Part shown: in pieces, positions 41,460-48,952 of the stretch | Position numbering within the stretch: position 1 is the stretch's first letter | Layout: every line of letters begins with the position of its first letter | Translations under genes and position numbers: made by a program | Notes under the pieces: model-generated | Told to the model about the DNA's origin: nothing | The model's input: only the letters and a program-made list of their open reading frames with translations | The model's database searches: none | Assembly (NCBI GenBank): GCA_015075745.1 | Contig: JABTTW010000004.1 | Coordinates: forward strand, 62,001-126,000 | Reading direction: 5' to 3' | Length of the DNA: 64,000 nucleotides | DNA from: Planctomycetia bacterium | Lineage (GTDB): Bacteria > Planctomycetota > Phycisphaerae > UBA1845 > UTPLA1

Positions 41460-41762
41460 ATGAAGAATACTGCACGCACTGCAATGACGGCGCTTGCCGT
41501 CATGAGCGTACTGGGAGGCCCCGGCGCGGCGCTGGCGCTTAACGCAGGCCCGCCGCCCACGTTGCCGGCCGACATTATCGAGGACGGCATCGTGCCCTGC
41601 GAATCTCATTCGCCGTGGCTGGCCGCACCGGACCGCAAGGCCCGGTACTGCATCACCTTCGCGTCGGGCGGAGAATCTGTTACCGGGGAGCCCTGGGCGC
41701 CTCCGGGCTGGTCGCCCGCGACTCCGTACATCTGCTGCTACGACGGTTTCGGCGGCATCTAA
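41460..41762 (+). CDS. Small secreted protein with four cysteines
   Basis: 100 residues from MKNTARTAMTALAVMSVLGGPGAALALN behind GGGAGGA. A signal peptide is predicted with cleavage after about ALA. The mature part is Pro/Gly/Trp-rich and has cysteines in VPCES, RYCITF and ICCYDG. No family recognised. The end YICCYDGFGGI is followed by two strong hairpins. Confidence 0.6.
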   Translation: MKNTARTAMTALAVMSVLGGPGAALALNAGPPPTLPADIIEDGIVPCESHSPWLAAPDRKARYCITFASGGESVTGEPWAPPGWSPATPYICCYDGFGGI

Positions 41763-41788
41763 CCACTGCTTGACGCTTTCACCACGGG

Positions 41789-41832
41789 CGCGCGGCCGAC
41801 GGCCGCGCGCTGCCGCTCTGCGAAGAGCGGCT
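41789..41832 (+). terminator. Tandem perfect hairpins
   Basis: GCGCGCGGCC-GAC-GGCCGCGCGC (41789-41811) is a 10-bp perfect stem. GCCGCTCT-GCGA-AGAGCGGC (41813-41832) is an 8-bp perfect stem with a GNRA-type loop. They lie between two exported-protein genes and before the next Pho-like box, so they probably end transcription. Confidence 0.6.
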
Positions 41833-41859
41833 GCAATCGGCCATTTCAGTCCCCACGAT

Positions 41860-41899
41860 TGTCACAAATGTTTCATCCGGCTGTCACAGTAATGTCACA
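41860..41899 (+). promoter_or_regulatory. Triple Pho-box-like repeat upstream of secreted gene at 41957
   Basis: Three perfect TGTCACA copies start at 41860, 41882 and 41893, that is 22 and 11 bases apart, all on one helical face. TTTCATC at 41871 fills the missing position. The last copy is nine bases before TACTCT, the same distance as from the 38124 copy to TACGAT. Confidence 0.65.
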
Positions 41900-41956
41900 G
41901 TTGCGTGGTACTCTGGAAAGACTACACAACACATTTAACCAACCAACGGGGGGAAC

Positions 41957-42271
41957 ATGAAACCGACAAGACCATTACTCAAGGCCGCGCTCTCCGCAGT
42001 GACACTCGCGGGCGTCATGGCAGCCGATCCGGCGCAGGCAGCGCTGGCCGACACCAGCGTCTACGCCTACACCTACCCGACCGGGGCCGGCGTGGCGATA
42101 GGCTGCTCCGGCAACGACGGCCAGGTAATAAACGGCGCGTGGGCCGCCGACAATGCCATCGAACTTCACGTCAACCGGTACAGCGGCGCGTTCGTCTGCG
42201 GCGACATCGGGGATATGCACATTGAGCCCGTGAGCCTGAACGGCTTCATTCTATGGCTCATTCTGCCGTAG
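41957..42271 (+). CDS. Small secreted protein
   Basis: 104 residues from MKPTRPLLKAALSAVTLAGVMAADPAQAALADTS behind GGGGGG. The signal peptide ends near AQA. The mature part has two cysteines (GCSGND, FVCGDIGD) and ends in a hydrophobic stretch (LNGFILWLILP). No family recognised. Preceded by the triple TGTCACA array. Confidence 0.6.
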   Translation: MKPTRPLLKAALSAVTLAGVMAADPAQAALADTSVYAYTYPTGAGVAIGCSGNDGQVINGAWAADNAIELHVNRYSGAFVCGDIGDMHIEPVSLNGFILWLILP

Positions 42272-42417
42272 CCCCGGACGCCGTTCCGGCCCGCCGATGA
42301 GGCAGGCACGGGAAATCAAATGGTTAACGAATTGTCGAGCATTTTAACTAATTATTAAGACAAGTGAATTATACTGGATCTCAAGTTACTGATTGTGCAA
42401 CAACTGACAGGAGTCTT

Positions 42418-42636
42418 ATGAAGTCGATTTACGTATTAACGGCGATTGCAGCAGCGACAGCCATCGCTGCAAGCGATGCGAGCGCCTACGGTCCCTCGGG
42501 ATCGGGTCCGCAGGTCAGCATCATTCAGTTTGACGAGGATGAGGAACCGGTGCTGGTTCAGAGCGGGCCGCAGACCGGAGAATGCGGCATGGGCGCCCAC
42601 ATTCGAGACGGTGGCAGAACCTCGCCGACCGATTAA
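42418..42636 (+). CDS. Very small secreted peptide
   Basis: 72 residues from MKSIYVLTAIAAATAIAASDASAYG behind AGGAG. A short signal peptide ends near ASA. The mature peptide is acidic (IIQFDEDEEPVLVQ) with one cysteine. The upstream region is AT-rich and holds a degenerate TGTCGAG...TTAACT that only weakly resembles the Pho-like box. It runs 28 bases before the next gene and may be co-transcribed with it. Confidence 0.55.
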   Translation: MKSIYVLTAIAAATAIAASDASAYGPSGSGPQVSIIQFDEDEEPVLVQSGPQTGECGMGAHIRDGGRTSPTD

Positions 42637-42664
42637 CCATTATTCACAGGAGGAGAGTAAACAT

Positions 42665-43054
42665 ATGAAGAAGACCAAATTATTAACCACGGCGGCCCTG
42701 ATCGGGTGTACGGTATTATCAACGAGTCCGGCGATGGCGATCAACATTAATACAAATGCGTTGCCGCTGGCGATGTGTCGGACACTTCAAGGACAATCGT
42801 GTAACGAAAACATCAATACACCTATGTCAATTATTTGTCAGGGCGAAGTAGCAATAAAGGGCTACGATCAGTTTGTGGCTCTCCGCACGACAACATGCAC
42901 ATGCGGGACCTCGCCACCATACAATACTGGCCTTATAGACTTTATTTGGAACGGATTACAGCTTAATGACTCCGTGTGGGAATGCCAGCATCATAGTTCT
43001 CAAATTCTAACCGGGCCGCATCCCGCTAATGCGATGGACCAGCCGACCGGTTAG
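42665..43054 (+). CDS. Small secreted cysteine-rich protein, AT-rich gene
   Basis: 129 residues from MKKTKLLTTAALIGCTVLSTSPAMAININ behind AGGAGGAG. The signal peptide ends at AMA. The mature part has about six cysteines (MCRTLQGQSC, IICQGE, TTCTCG, WECQHH). The coding sequence is clearly more AT-rich than its neighbours (runs such as AAATTATTAACC), which suggests a recent arrival. No family recognised. A strong inverted repeat follows the stop. Confidence 0.62.
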   Translation: MKKTKLLTTAALIGCTVLSTSPAMAININTNALPLAMCRTLQGQSCNENINTPMSIICQGEVAIKGYDQFVALRTTTCTCGTSPPYNTGLIDFIWNGLQLNDSVWECQHHSSQILTGPHPANAMDQPTG

Positions 43055-43090
43055 CAACCTATCGCGAGTCATTCCAGTAATGATGATTAC

Positions 43091-43113
43091 GGGAAGCCGG
43101 AATCCGGCTTCCC
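43091..43113 (+). terminator. Hairpin after secreted gene
   Basis: GGGAAGCCGGA and TCCGGCTTCCC form an almost perfect 23-base palindrome about 37 bases after the stop codon. A T tract is missing. Confidence 0.55.
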
Positions 43114-43157
43114 GGTGCGAGCCAGGAAGGCGACGGCAGAAAGCGCTTTAACAAGAA

Positions 43158-43199
43158 ACCGGACCGCTGTAGGGTTGCATATCTGCAACAGCATCCGGT
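43158..43199 (+). promoter_or_regulatory. Nested hairpin in the leader of the FG-GAP prepilin gene
   Basis: ACCGGA (43158-43163) pairs with TCCGGT (43194-43199), GCT with AGC, and GTTGCA (43174-43179) with TGCAAC (43184-43189). The structure ends seven bases before ATG 43206, and no Shine-Dalgarno is visible, so it may control translation. Confidence 0.5.
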
Positions 43200-43205
43200 C
43201 GCTTC

Positions 43206-45521
43206 ATGCATTATGACAATCGCCCCCAGCGGGGCTTCTCACTCATTCAGATGAGCGCGCTCATCGCCGTCGGCGGCATCATCATGGTCTCGGTGCTGCC
43301 GGGCGGCAGTGGGAGCACCGACCTTGAGCGTGCGGACATCACGCTTCAGCGCATGCACGCCATCGAAACGGCGATGCAGGGATTCATGGCGGCGCATCAT
43401 CGCCGTCCGTGCCCGGCCGGCATCAGCGATCTAATGGGCAGCGCCGTGTTCGGGATGGAGCAACTGGAATCCGGCCACTGCGCCTCGGCAGTGGGAGCTT
43501 CGGAGTACGCCGGGATGCCGCCCGTCAGGACCCTCGGTCTTCCGGAGGAGCATGCTTTCGACGGCTGGGGCCGGCGGATGCAGTACCGCGTCGATCAGAG
43601 GACTACCGTCTCTGGCGCATCCGCGCTCTCGGCCGACGTGTCGTCCTGTTTTGACCTTCAGAGTCAACGCGCAAAAGGAGCGATCGAGATCGCTTCAGCG
43701 CACGATGCGGCAGTCTCCGGCGACAATGTGATGTGGGCCTTGATATCGCACGGGAAAGACAAGTACGGCTCATACTCGATGCAGGGCCAAGGCCCGCTGG
43801 ACGGCGCCACGGACGACGACACACTCAAGAATATTGCCCTGGAGGGGCGGCTCGTTCGCAGGGACCCCTCGGATGGCTTTGACGACATTGTGTGGTACCG
43901 GGAGCAGACGAAGAACACCTGCTGCCAGGGCAAGGCGTGCGCCCTCGGCTTTACTGCCGCACTGGAGATGGACGGGACGCCCGACACCGATGCCGGCGCG
44001 GCAGTGGCTGTCGGCGACATCAACGGCGACGGCATACAGGACCTCGTAATCGGAAACGGCGCGGCGGGCACCGCGCGCGTAATCGTCGCGTTCGGAAGTC
44101 GCACCGGCTGGCCCGTGAGAGATGCTCTGGATCTAAACGCCGTCACAGGCGGTGACGGGTCTCTTGGATTCGTGGTTTCCAACGATAGTTCTATCATCGG
44201 TTTCGGAAAGACGGTCGCTACGGGAGACGTAAACGGCGATGCGTACGATGATATCGTCATCGGGGGCTACCCCAGCGCCATTGTCTTTGGCAAGGGATCG
44301 TTTGCCGACGGCACTACTCTCACGTCCGCGCTCGACGGCACGGCCGGGCTGCTCGTCAATTACGGTCTTACCATCGCGCCGGGCGCAACGGCTGTCGCCG
44401 ACATGGACGGTGACGGAATCAAGGACATTGTATTCGCGCAGCATCTCAACCCATTGACGCAATATCTGTTCTTCGTGTGGGGTCGCAGCTCGGCCAACTG
44501 GTGCAGCCTGGTGACTGCCTGCGATGGCGCGTCGCTGCCAAAGACGTGGACTACAGCCCACAACACCATCGGCATCGCCGACGGATTCTCGCTCTCCGCG
44601 ACAAGCCTCTCGAATGCGGCGGCTGTCGGCAATTTCTCGCTCGCCGCCGGAGATGTGAACGGCGATGGCATCGATGACCTTCTGATTGGCGGCAACAGCG
44701 GCGGCGCTGGCGCGGGGGCGTATCTCCTGTTCGGCAAGAGCCGCGCGACGTGGACGACTCCCGGCGACTGGACGTGGAGCGCTACGAACACCAAGGGCCT
44801 CGGACCGGTCATCAACGCCAACAACCCGGCATGGGGCGTCAAGTTCGTGTCGAACGCCGCCGCCAGCAACTATCTCACAATCGGCAACAGCGTGGCGGTG
44901 GCCGATCTCAATAACGACGGATTCAGGGACCTGATTGTGAGCGACGTTGACAGGATTTACTTCTATTACGGACGCGCGGCCGGAAGCTGGCCAACGGGGA
45001 CGGTGGCCGCGCCTTACGACATCTACACAAATGCTTCGACGATCATCGATACGGCAACGAACCGCCCCTCCTGGATCAGTTCGCCCGTGCCAAGCGTAGT
45101 GAGCATCGCCGATATCAATGATGACGGCAGGATGGACCTGCTGATCGGGGTCAAGAACAGCGGTTCGCCGTCGGGTTGTCTGGGCGACCCAGGGACGACC
45201 ACGGGATCGATATATATCGTGCTTCAGCCGGCTGGCGGGTGGAGCAGCGCTAATCTTTTTTCAGGTGTGGCAAACACGGCGTGTGATGCCAACGAGCTCA
45301 ATACTGTGGCCCTTCCCGGCAGCTTCCGGATCAGCGGCACCGCGGCGTACGACTATGCGTTTCGGCCGGCTGCCGCCGACATCAACGCGGATGGCCGGAT
45401 CGACGTGCTCATTGTAGCGCCGGGAAATGTAACGGATCGCGGCGGCTTCCTCTATGTGCTTCTCGGCAGGCGGCAGGTGCCCTGGGAAGCGGCTGTCGAA
45501 TTGAATAAGCTGCTTCCCTGA
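43206..45521 (+). CDS. Prepilin-like leader fused to FG-GAP/VCBS repeat domain
   Basis: 771 residues. The N-terminus MHYDNRPQRG|FSLIQMSALIAVGGIIMVSVLPG looks like a prepilin leader, but position 5 is Gln, not Glu. A pilin-like helical region (about 30-150) has HHRRPCPAGISDLMG. From about 250 to the end are seven or more FG-GAP repeats with calcium-binding loops (VAVGDINGDGIQDLVIG, VATGDVNGDAYDDIVIG, VADMDGDGIKDIVFA, LAAGDVNGDGIDDLLIGG, VADLNNDGFRDLIV, IADINDDGRMDLLIG, AADINADGRIDVLIV). This integrin-like propeller suits adhesion. It could be a pilus-tip adhesin of the pilins upstream; this is inference. Confidence 0.8.
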   Translation: MHYDNRPQRGFSLIQMSALIAVGGIIMVSVLPGGSGSTDLERADITLQRMHAIETAMQGFMAAHHRRPCPAGISDLMGSAVFGMEQLESGHCASAVGASEYAGMPPVRTLGLPEEHAFDGWGRRMQYRVDQRTTVSGASALSADVSSCFDLQSQRAKGAIEIASAHDAAVSGDNVMWALISHGKDKYGSYSMQGQGPLDGATDDDTLKNIALEGRLVRRDPSDGFDDIVWYREQTKNTCCQGKACALGFTAALEMDGTPDTDAGAAVAVGDINGDGIQDLVIGNGAAGTARVIVAFGSRTGWPVRDALDLNAVTGGDGSLGFVVSNDSSIIGFGKTVATGDVNGDAYDDIVIGGYPSAIVFGKGSFADGTTLTSALDGTAGLLVNYGLTIAPGATAVADMDGDGIKDIVFAQHLNPLTQYLFFVWGRSSANWCSLVTACDGASLPKTWTTAHNTIGIADGFSLSATSLSNAAAVGNFSLAAGDVNGDGIDDLLIGGNSGGAGAGAYLLFGKSRATWTTPGDWTWSATNTKGLGPVINANNPAWGVKFVSNAAASNYLTIGNSVAVADLNNDGFRDLIVSDVDRIYFYYGRAAGSWPTGTVAAPYDIYTNASTIIDTATNRPSWISSPVPSVVSIADINDDGRMDLLIGVKNSGSPSGCLGDPGTTTGSIYIVLQPAGGWSSANLFSGVANTACDANELNTVALPGSFRISGTAAYDYAFRPAAADINADGRIDVLIVAPGNVTDRGGFLYVLLGRRQVPWEAAVELNKLLP

Positions 45522-45701
45522 TTTTCAAAAAACGGTGCGCGTCGTTTCGGGGTTGCGCGCAGCATAGTCGTATGATATCGCGATCGTGATAAGGTCGGCA
45601 CTGGCGAAAGCCAGAATCCCCTCATTGCAGTAGAGACTGCGGTCTTGGTGCAAGAAACATAATGAAAAAAAGTTATCTAATCTCCCCGGCCTTATCGCCT
45701 T

Positions 45702-46694
45702 TCATATAGAAATGCGTTCAACGACATTCCTCGTGACCGAACGGTCGCGGCGATCATAGAGCCTCGTCGTTCGCGGGTCGGCGTGGCCGAGTAATTCCTG
45801 CACGTCTTCAAGCGGTACGCCTTGCTCCAGCAAGTCCGTTGCCGTCGTCGCCCGGAATGAGTGGCAAGTGAGGATTGTCGGCAAACCCGCGGCTGCGAGT
45901 CGCCGTTTCACCATACGGTGGATGTCCTTAGCCTCAAACGGACGGTCGCTTAACTGCTGTGTCCGGCCGAGCGCGGTGCGAAAGAGCGGCGCGTCAGAAT
46001 CGCCCGCTGGGGCGGCCGCAATATACTCCTCGATATAGCCTTGCAAGTCATGGCGGCACGGAATCTGCCGATCCACGCCGCCCTTCTCGTCGAATCGAAG
46101 ATAATGCTGACGGCCGTCGGTGTAATAGTCGCGAAGCCGGAGCTTCGAGACCGCGCCGGCTCGGCAGGCCGTGTACATCAAGGTGGCAAGAATCGCCCGG
46201 TCGCGCAGACCGATGACGCCGGACGTATCAATAGAATGAAGCAAAGCGCGGGCCTGGGCGGGGTCGGTCGCCGGCGTTTTTCCGATGACGTTTCTAACGA
46301 CCGGGCCACGAACAGAGGACGCGGGATTGAGCGCGACGGCGTGGCGCTGCACAAGTGCATCGAAGAACTTCCGGATCGCGGCCAGGTGGAGTTTGCGCGT
46401 CGGCTTCGACGCGGGCCTGCTATCGGTCGTCATGAGCGTGCGGATATAGTGACCGACGCCGCCGGGCGGGATGCGGGCAAGGTCGAGGTCTTCGGCCTCG
46501 CACCATTTCAGGAAACGGTGGACGGCGTGGCGGTAGGCCCTGCGGGTATAATCGCTGGCGATCTGGTCGCCGAAGAATTCGGCGTAGGCGAACCGTGCGT
46601 TCGCGCCGGCATCGGCGACGATGACTGGGACTTCGATGCCCTCGATTGGCGTCAACTCGCGTACGGGTTGAAGAACTATGGAAGTTTCATTCAA
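45702..46694 (-). CDS. Tyrosine recombinase (XerC/D-type integrase)
   Basis: 330 residues. The N-terminal SAM-like domain (TRRAYRHAVHRFLKWCEAEDLDLARI) is followed by a catalytic domain with all active residues: Arg in YTACRAGAVSKLRLRD, Lys in FDEKGGVDRQIP, HxxR in CHSFRATTATDLLE, His in LLGHADPRTT and Tyr in TTRLYDRRD. It resembles plasmid-resolution and integron-like site-specific recombinases more than phage integrases. It may resolve multimers or move the exported-protein locus it borders. The upstream region has paired AGCGTTAAC repeats. Confidence 0.9.
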   Translation of the reverse strand: MNETSIVLQPVRELTPIEGIEVPVIVADAGANARFAYAEFFGDQIASDYTRRAYRHAVHRFLKWCEAEDLDLARIPPGGVGHYIRTLMTTDSRPASKPTRKLHLAAIRKFFDALVQRHAVALNPASSVRGPVVRNVIGKTPATDPAQARALLHSIDTSGVIGLRDRAILATLMYTACRAGAVSKLRLRDYYTDGRQHYLRFDEKGGVDRQIPCRHDLQGYIEEYIAAAPAGDSDAPLFRTALGRTQQLSDRPFEAKDIHRMVKRRLAAAGLPTILTCHSFRATTATDLLEQGVPLEDVQELLGHADPRTTRLYDRRDRSVTRNVVERISI

Positions 46695-46723
46695 AGGACC
46701 TCCGCGGCGTGAATTGTTGACGA

Positions 46724-46790
46724 AGCGTTAACCTGCGACATGAGCGTTAACTCGTGGGATATAACTACTTTTGTGTACCACGAACACTCG
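46724..46790. promoter_or_regulatory. Direct and inverted repeats upstream of the integrase
   Basis: AGCGTTAAC occurs at 46724-46732 and 46743-46751, 19 bases apart. TCGTGG (46752-46757) and CCACGA (46778-46783) form an inverted pair around an AT-rich 20-base core. Such an arrangement fits a recombinase core site or its operator. Confidence 0.45.
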
Positions 46791-46837
46791 TAGCAGAAAA
46801 TGTTAAACAAATTCTTAATGGCATAACGGGTCGTTTA

Positions 46838-47305
46838 TCAAATGGACCGATCGTTCCTTGCCCGATGTCGTGCTACAGCAATGTCGGCCGACCGAAGTTT
46901 GATGATAGGCAACTCGGTGGACGTGAGAGTTGTTGTGAAGCGATGTTGATCATCCATGCGGTCAAGGCGAAACCTTCCACGTTCCGCATCGTGCGTTGGG
47001 TTTGCATGCAAGAGTGTCGGTTGCCCCGTTTTCGGGCATTCGATTGCCAGCCCGAATTCTCGCAATTCGGCGTTGAGCCATCTGGACAGCTCCTTCTTTT
47101 CTTCGTAGGTGGCGTGCGGCAGGCGTCGCACACGCTCATTTAGGGCCGGCCCCAACGCGATGGCCGTTTCCTCGCAAACCACATCGTTTAATCGACGCAG
47201 CCTCCTTCGCAGTGAGTCGTAGCCGGCTGGTGCGTCCCGCAATATGACCTGGATGGCCTTGCGAAGTTTTTCAAATTGTTGATCCTCTTGGTTGTCGCTC
47301 GGCAT
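46838..47305 (-). CDS. Hypothetical protein
   Basis: 155 residues from the ATG of MPSDNQEDQQFEKLRKAIQVILRDAPAGYDSLRRRLRRLND. It is mostly helical and charged, with a short block EEKKELSRWLNAELREFGLAIECPKTGQPTLLHANP that could hold a metal or DNA-binding turn. No signal peptide and no recognised family. It reads toward the integrase and away from the prepilin fragment array. The longer open frame to 47359 is less likely. Confidence 0.5.
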   Translation of the reverse strand: MPSDNQEDQQFEKLRKAIQVILRDAPAGYDSLRRRLRRLNDVVCEETAIALGPALNERVRRLPHATYEEKKELSRWLNAELREFGLAIECPKTGQPTLLHANPTHDAERGRFRLDRMDDQHRFTTTLTSTELPIIKLRSADIAVARHRARNDRSI

Positions 47306-47477
47306 TCTGGGGGTGGTTCCGCAGTTGGGGACTACCACCGATAGCACAGCGAGTGGCACTTCGGCAACCTCTAATCGACGGGTAGGTACGCTTCACAGGA
47401 ACGCAGCATGAGCCGGGCGACCGGATGCGCGGCTGCCGTTCGCCCTCTCCAAACAAGCGCTTGTAATCGCCTTCGCG
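47306..47477. other. Spacer and degenerate first repeat unit
   Basis: No gene. The end (about 47445-47477, GTAATCGCCTTCGCG) resembles the end of the prepilin-leader repeat units that follow, so it may be a decayed extra unit. Confidence 0.4.
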
Positions 47478-47800
47478 TTCCTGACTCTGTAGCCTTTTGT
47501 GGGGAGAGTGTCGGTCGAGGGCATTGGGAGCATTCACGTTGATTGAGCTGCTGGTGGTGATCGCCATCATCGAGTTCCTGACGCTTTGCCCTTTTCTGGC
47601 GAAGGCGTCGGTCGAAGGTAATCGAAGGCATTCACGTTGATTGAGTTGCTCGTGGTGATCGCCATCATCGCGTTTTTGACGCTGTGGCCGCCTCCGAGGA
47701 TGTGCGCTGGTCGAGCGAAAGCGGGCTTTCACGTTGATTGAGTTGCTTGTAGCGCAAGCGATCATCGCCTTGTTTATCTCGATGATGGCGCCATTCCTGC
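47478..47800 (+). repeat. Tandem array of decayed prepilin leader fragments
   Basis: Three imperfect tandem units, 47478-47574 (97 bp), 47575-47672 (98 bp) and 47673-47769 (97 bp), plus a partial fourth. Each contains a copy of the pseudopilin leader: GAFTLIELLVVIAIIEFL, KAFTLIELLVVIAIIAFL and AFTLIELLVAQAIIALFI. Because the unit length is not a multiple of three, each copy is in a different frame and ends at a stop. Confidence 0.75.
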
Positions 47801-48112
47801 CTTTTCGGCATGTAATCGAGGGTGGCGTATCAACTTCCTTGATATGTAATTCGTTGCGCCACAGCAATTTGTAACGCAATGGTAGAGCGGTATTCGGTCC
47901 AGGGAACAGTTGCCGAGTGATCGACGCGCAAGAAAATGGCTATCAAGGACAAGAATAATGTTGAAATCACCTTCCAAAACAGTGAGAATCTACACGTGCC
48001 AGCTGCCCTGGCACGTCGGTTTCTTTTCAATATCCCTGACGATTCATACTGATGCCTTGGTAGGCCCACCCGGGTTCTGCGAATTCCACCTGATGAGCCA
48101 GAGTTTTTCGTC

Positions 48113-48778
48113 ATGCGAAAGTGCCGCCGCGTCAATCGAAGGGGAGACTGCGCAAAGAAGGAAGCTCCGCGCGCTGACGTGATAAACTGTGGTGATAGCG
48201 ATCATCGCGCTGTTGATTTCAATAGTTCGTTTACAAAGAGCAAGGGCACTCAACGGCACATTAGTTTTCATCTCGGATTCGGCGGCTCGGGGCACGACGA
48301 AACGGCGAACCACGTCAACCGTGTATCCATAGATTTGTCAGTGTCCGGAGACCTTGATGCGCTGGCCGCCCACGGCGCTGAGATTCTCTGTCAGTGCCTT
48401 GAGCGCGCCTTCAAGCAATCTGGGGCGGGCAATTTCCCGAGCCCAATCGCTAGTCAGCCCCAAGAACAGAACGAGCCGGAAAGCGCGCTTCCAGTCCAGA
48501 AGGCGGCTTTGTCTTTTTTCGCAAGATTGCTGCTGGAGAAGCTAGTCGAATTCGACATCTGTGCTAGCGGCCCGGGTTTCCCGCAAGACGCCTGGCTATC
48601 GCTTTCTGCGTGGTTCAAGGCGGCTCGGATCGACCGGCATCGTGGCGACGCTCTAACGCTCATCTCAGAATTGACGGATGCAGGACTCGTAGAAGTGCGT
48701 AGCACGCCGATGCAAGTGCGATACAAGGCCAGCCGCGCGGCCCGACGTTTTCTGGAATCTCTAAAGAACAAAAGTTGA
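48113..48778 (+). CDS. Hypothetical protein, N-terminal part doubtful
   Basis: Open for 221 residues from ATG 48113. The first third overlaps another decayed prepilin piece in a different frame (VVIAIIALLISIVRLQRARA, about 48190-48255), so the real start may be further in, for example near 48330. The C-terminal half is helical (ALSFFARLLLEKLVEFDICASGPGFPQDAWLSLSAWFKAARIDRHRGDALTLISELTDAGLVEVRS) and looks like a winged-helix-type domain. No family recognised. Confidence 0.45.
   Translation: MRKCRRVNRRGDCAKKEAPRADVINCGDSDHRAVDFNSSFTKSKGTQRHISFHLGFGGSGHDETANHVNRVSIDLSVSGDLDALAAHGAEILCQCLERAFKQSGAGNFPSPIASQPQEQNEPESALPVQKAALSFFARLLLEKLVEFDICASGPGFPQDAWLSLSAWFKAARIDRHRGDALTLISELTDAGLVEVRSTPMQVRYKASRAARRFLESLKNKS
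48187..48255 (+). pseudogene. Isolated decayed pseudopilin leader fragment
   Basis: The plus-strand frame reads VVIAIIALLISIVRLQRARA. It matches the continuation of the leader helix in planctomycete DUF1559-type pseudopilins (ALLISILLPSLxRARE). It lacks the FTLIEL start and has no downstream pilin sequence. Confidence 0.6.
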
Positions 48779-48952
48779 CTTAGCCCTTGCGCCTGGCAGT
48801 GAGACGCCAAACTCCGCCAAGACCTACCCAAGACACGGCTCCCGATTGCTCCCAACTTGCCGCCAAACTTCGCATTCGCGTGGTTCATAATCATCGTTGA
48901 AGAGTAACGTGCATTGTGCGCCCAGCGACGATTACAGGAGCCACGGTGGTTT

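Noticed and set aside
47478..47800. CRISPR-like array (conserved blocks with variable blocks)
   Set aside because: Units are tandem copies including the variable part, repeats are too long and imperfect, and no cas gene is near. The blocks encode prepilin leaders.
47271..47879. 202-aa minus-strand frame
   Set aside because: Its repeated DDGDHH/LNQREC segments are the reverse complement of the prepilin leader repeats.
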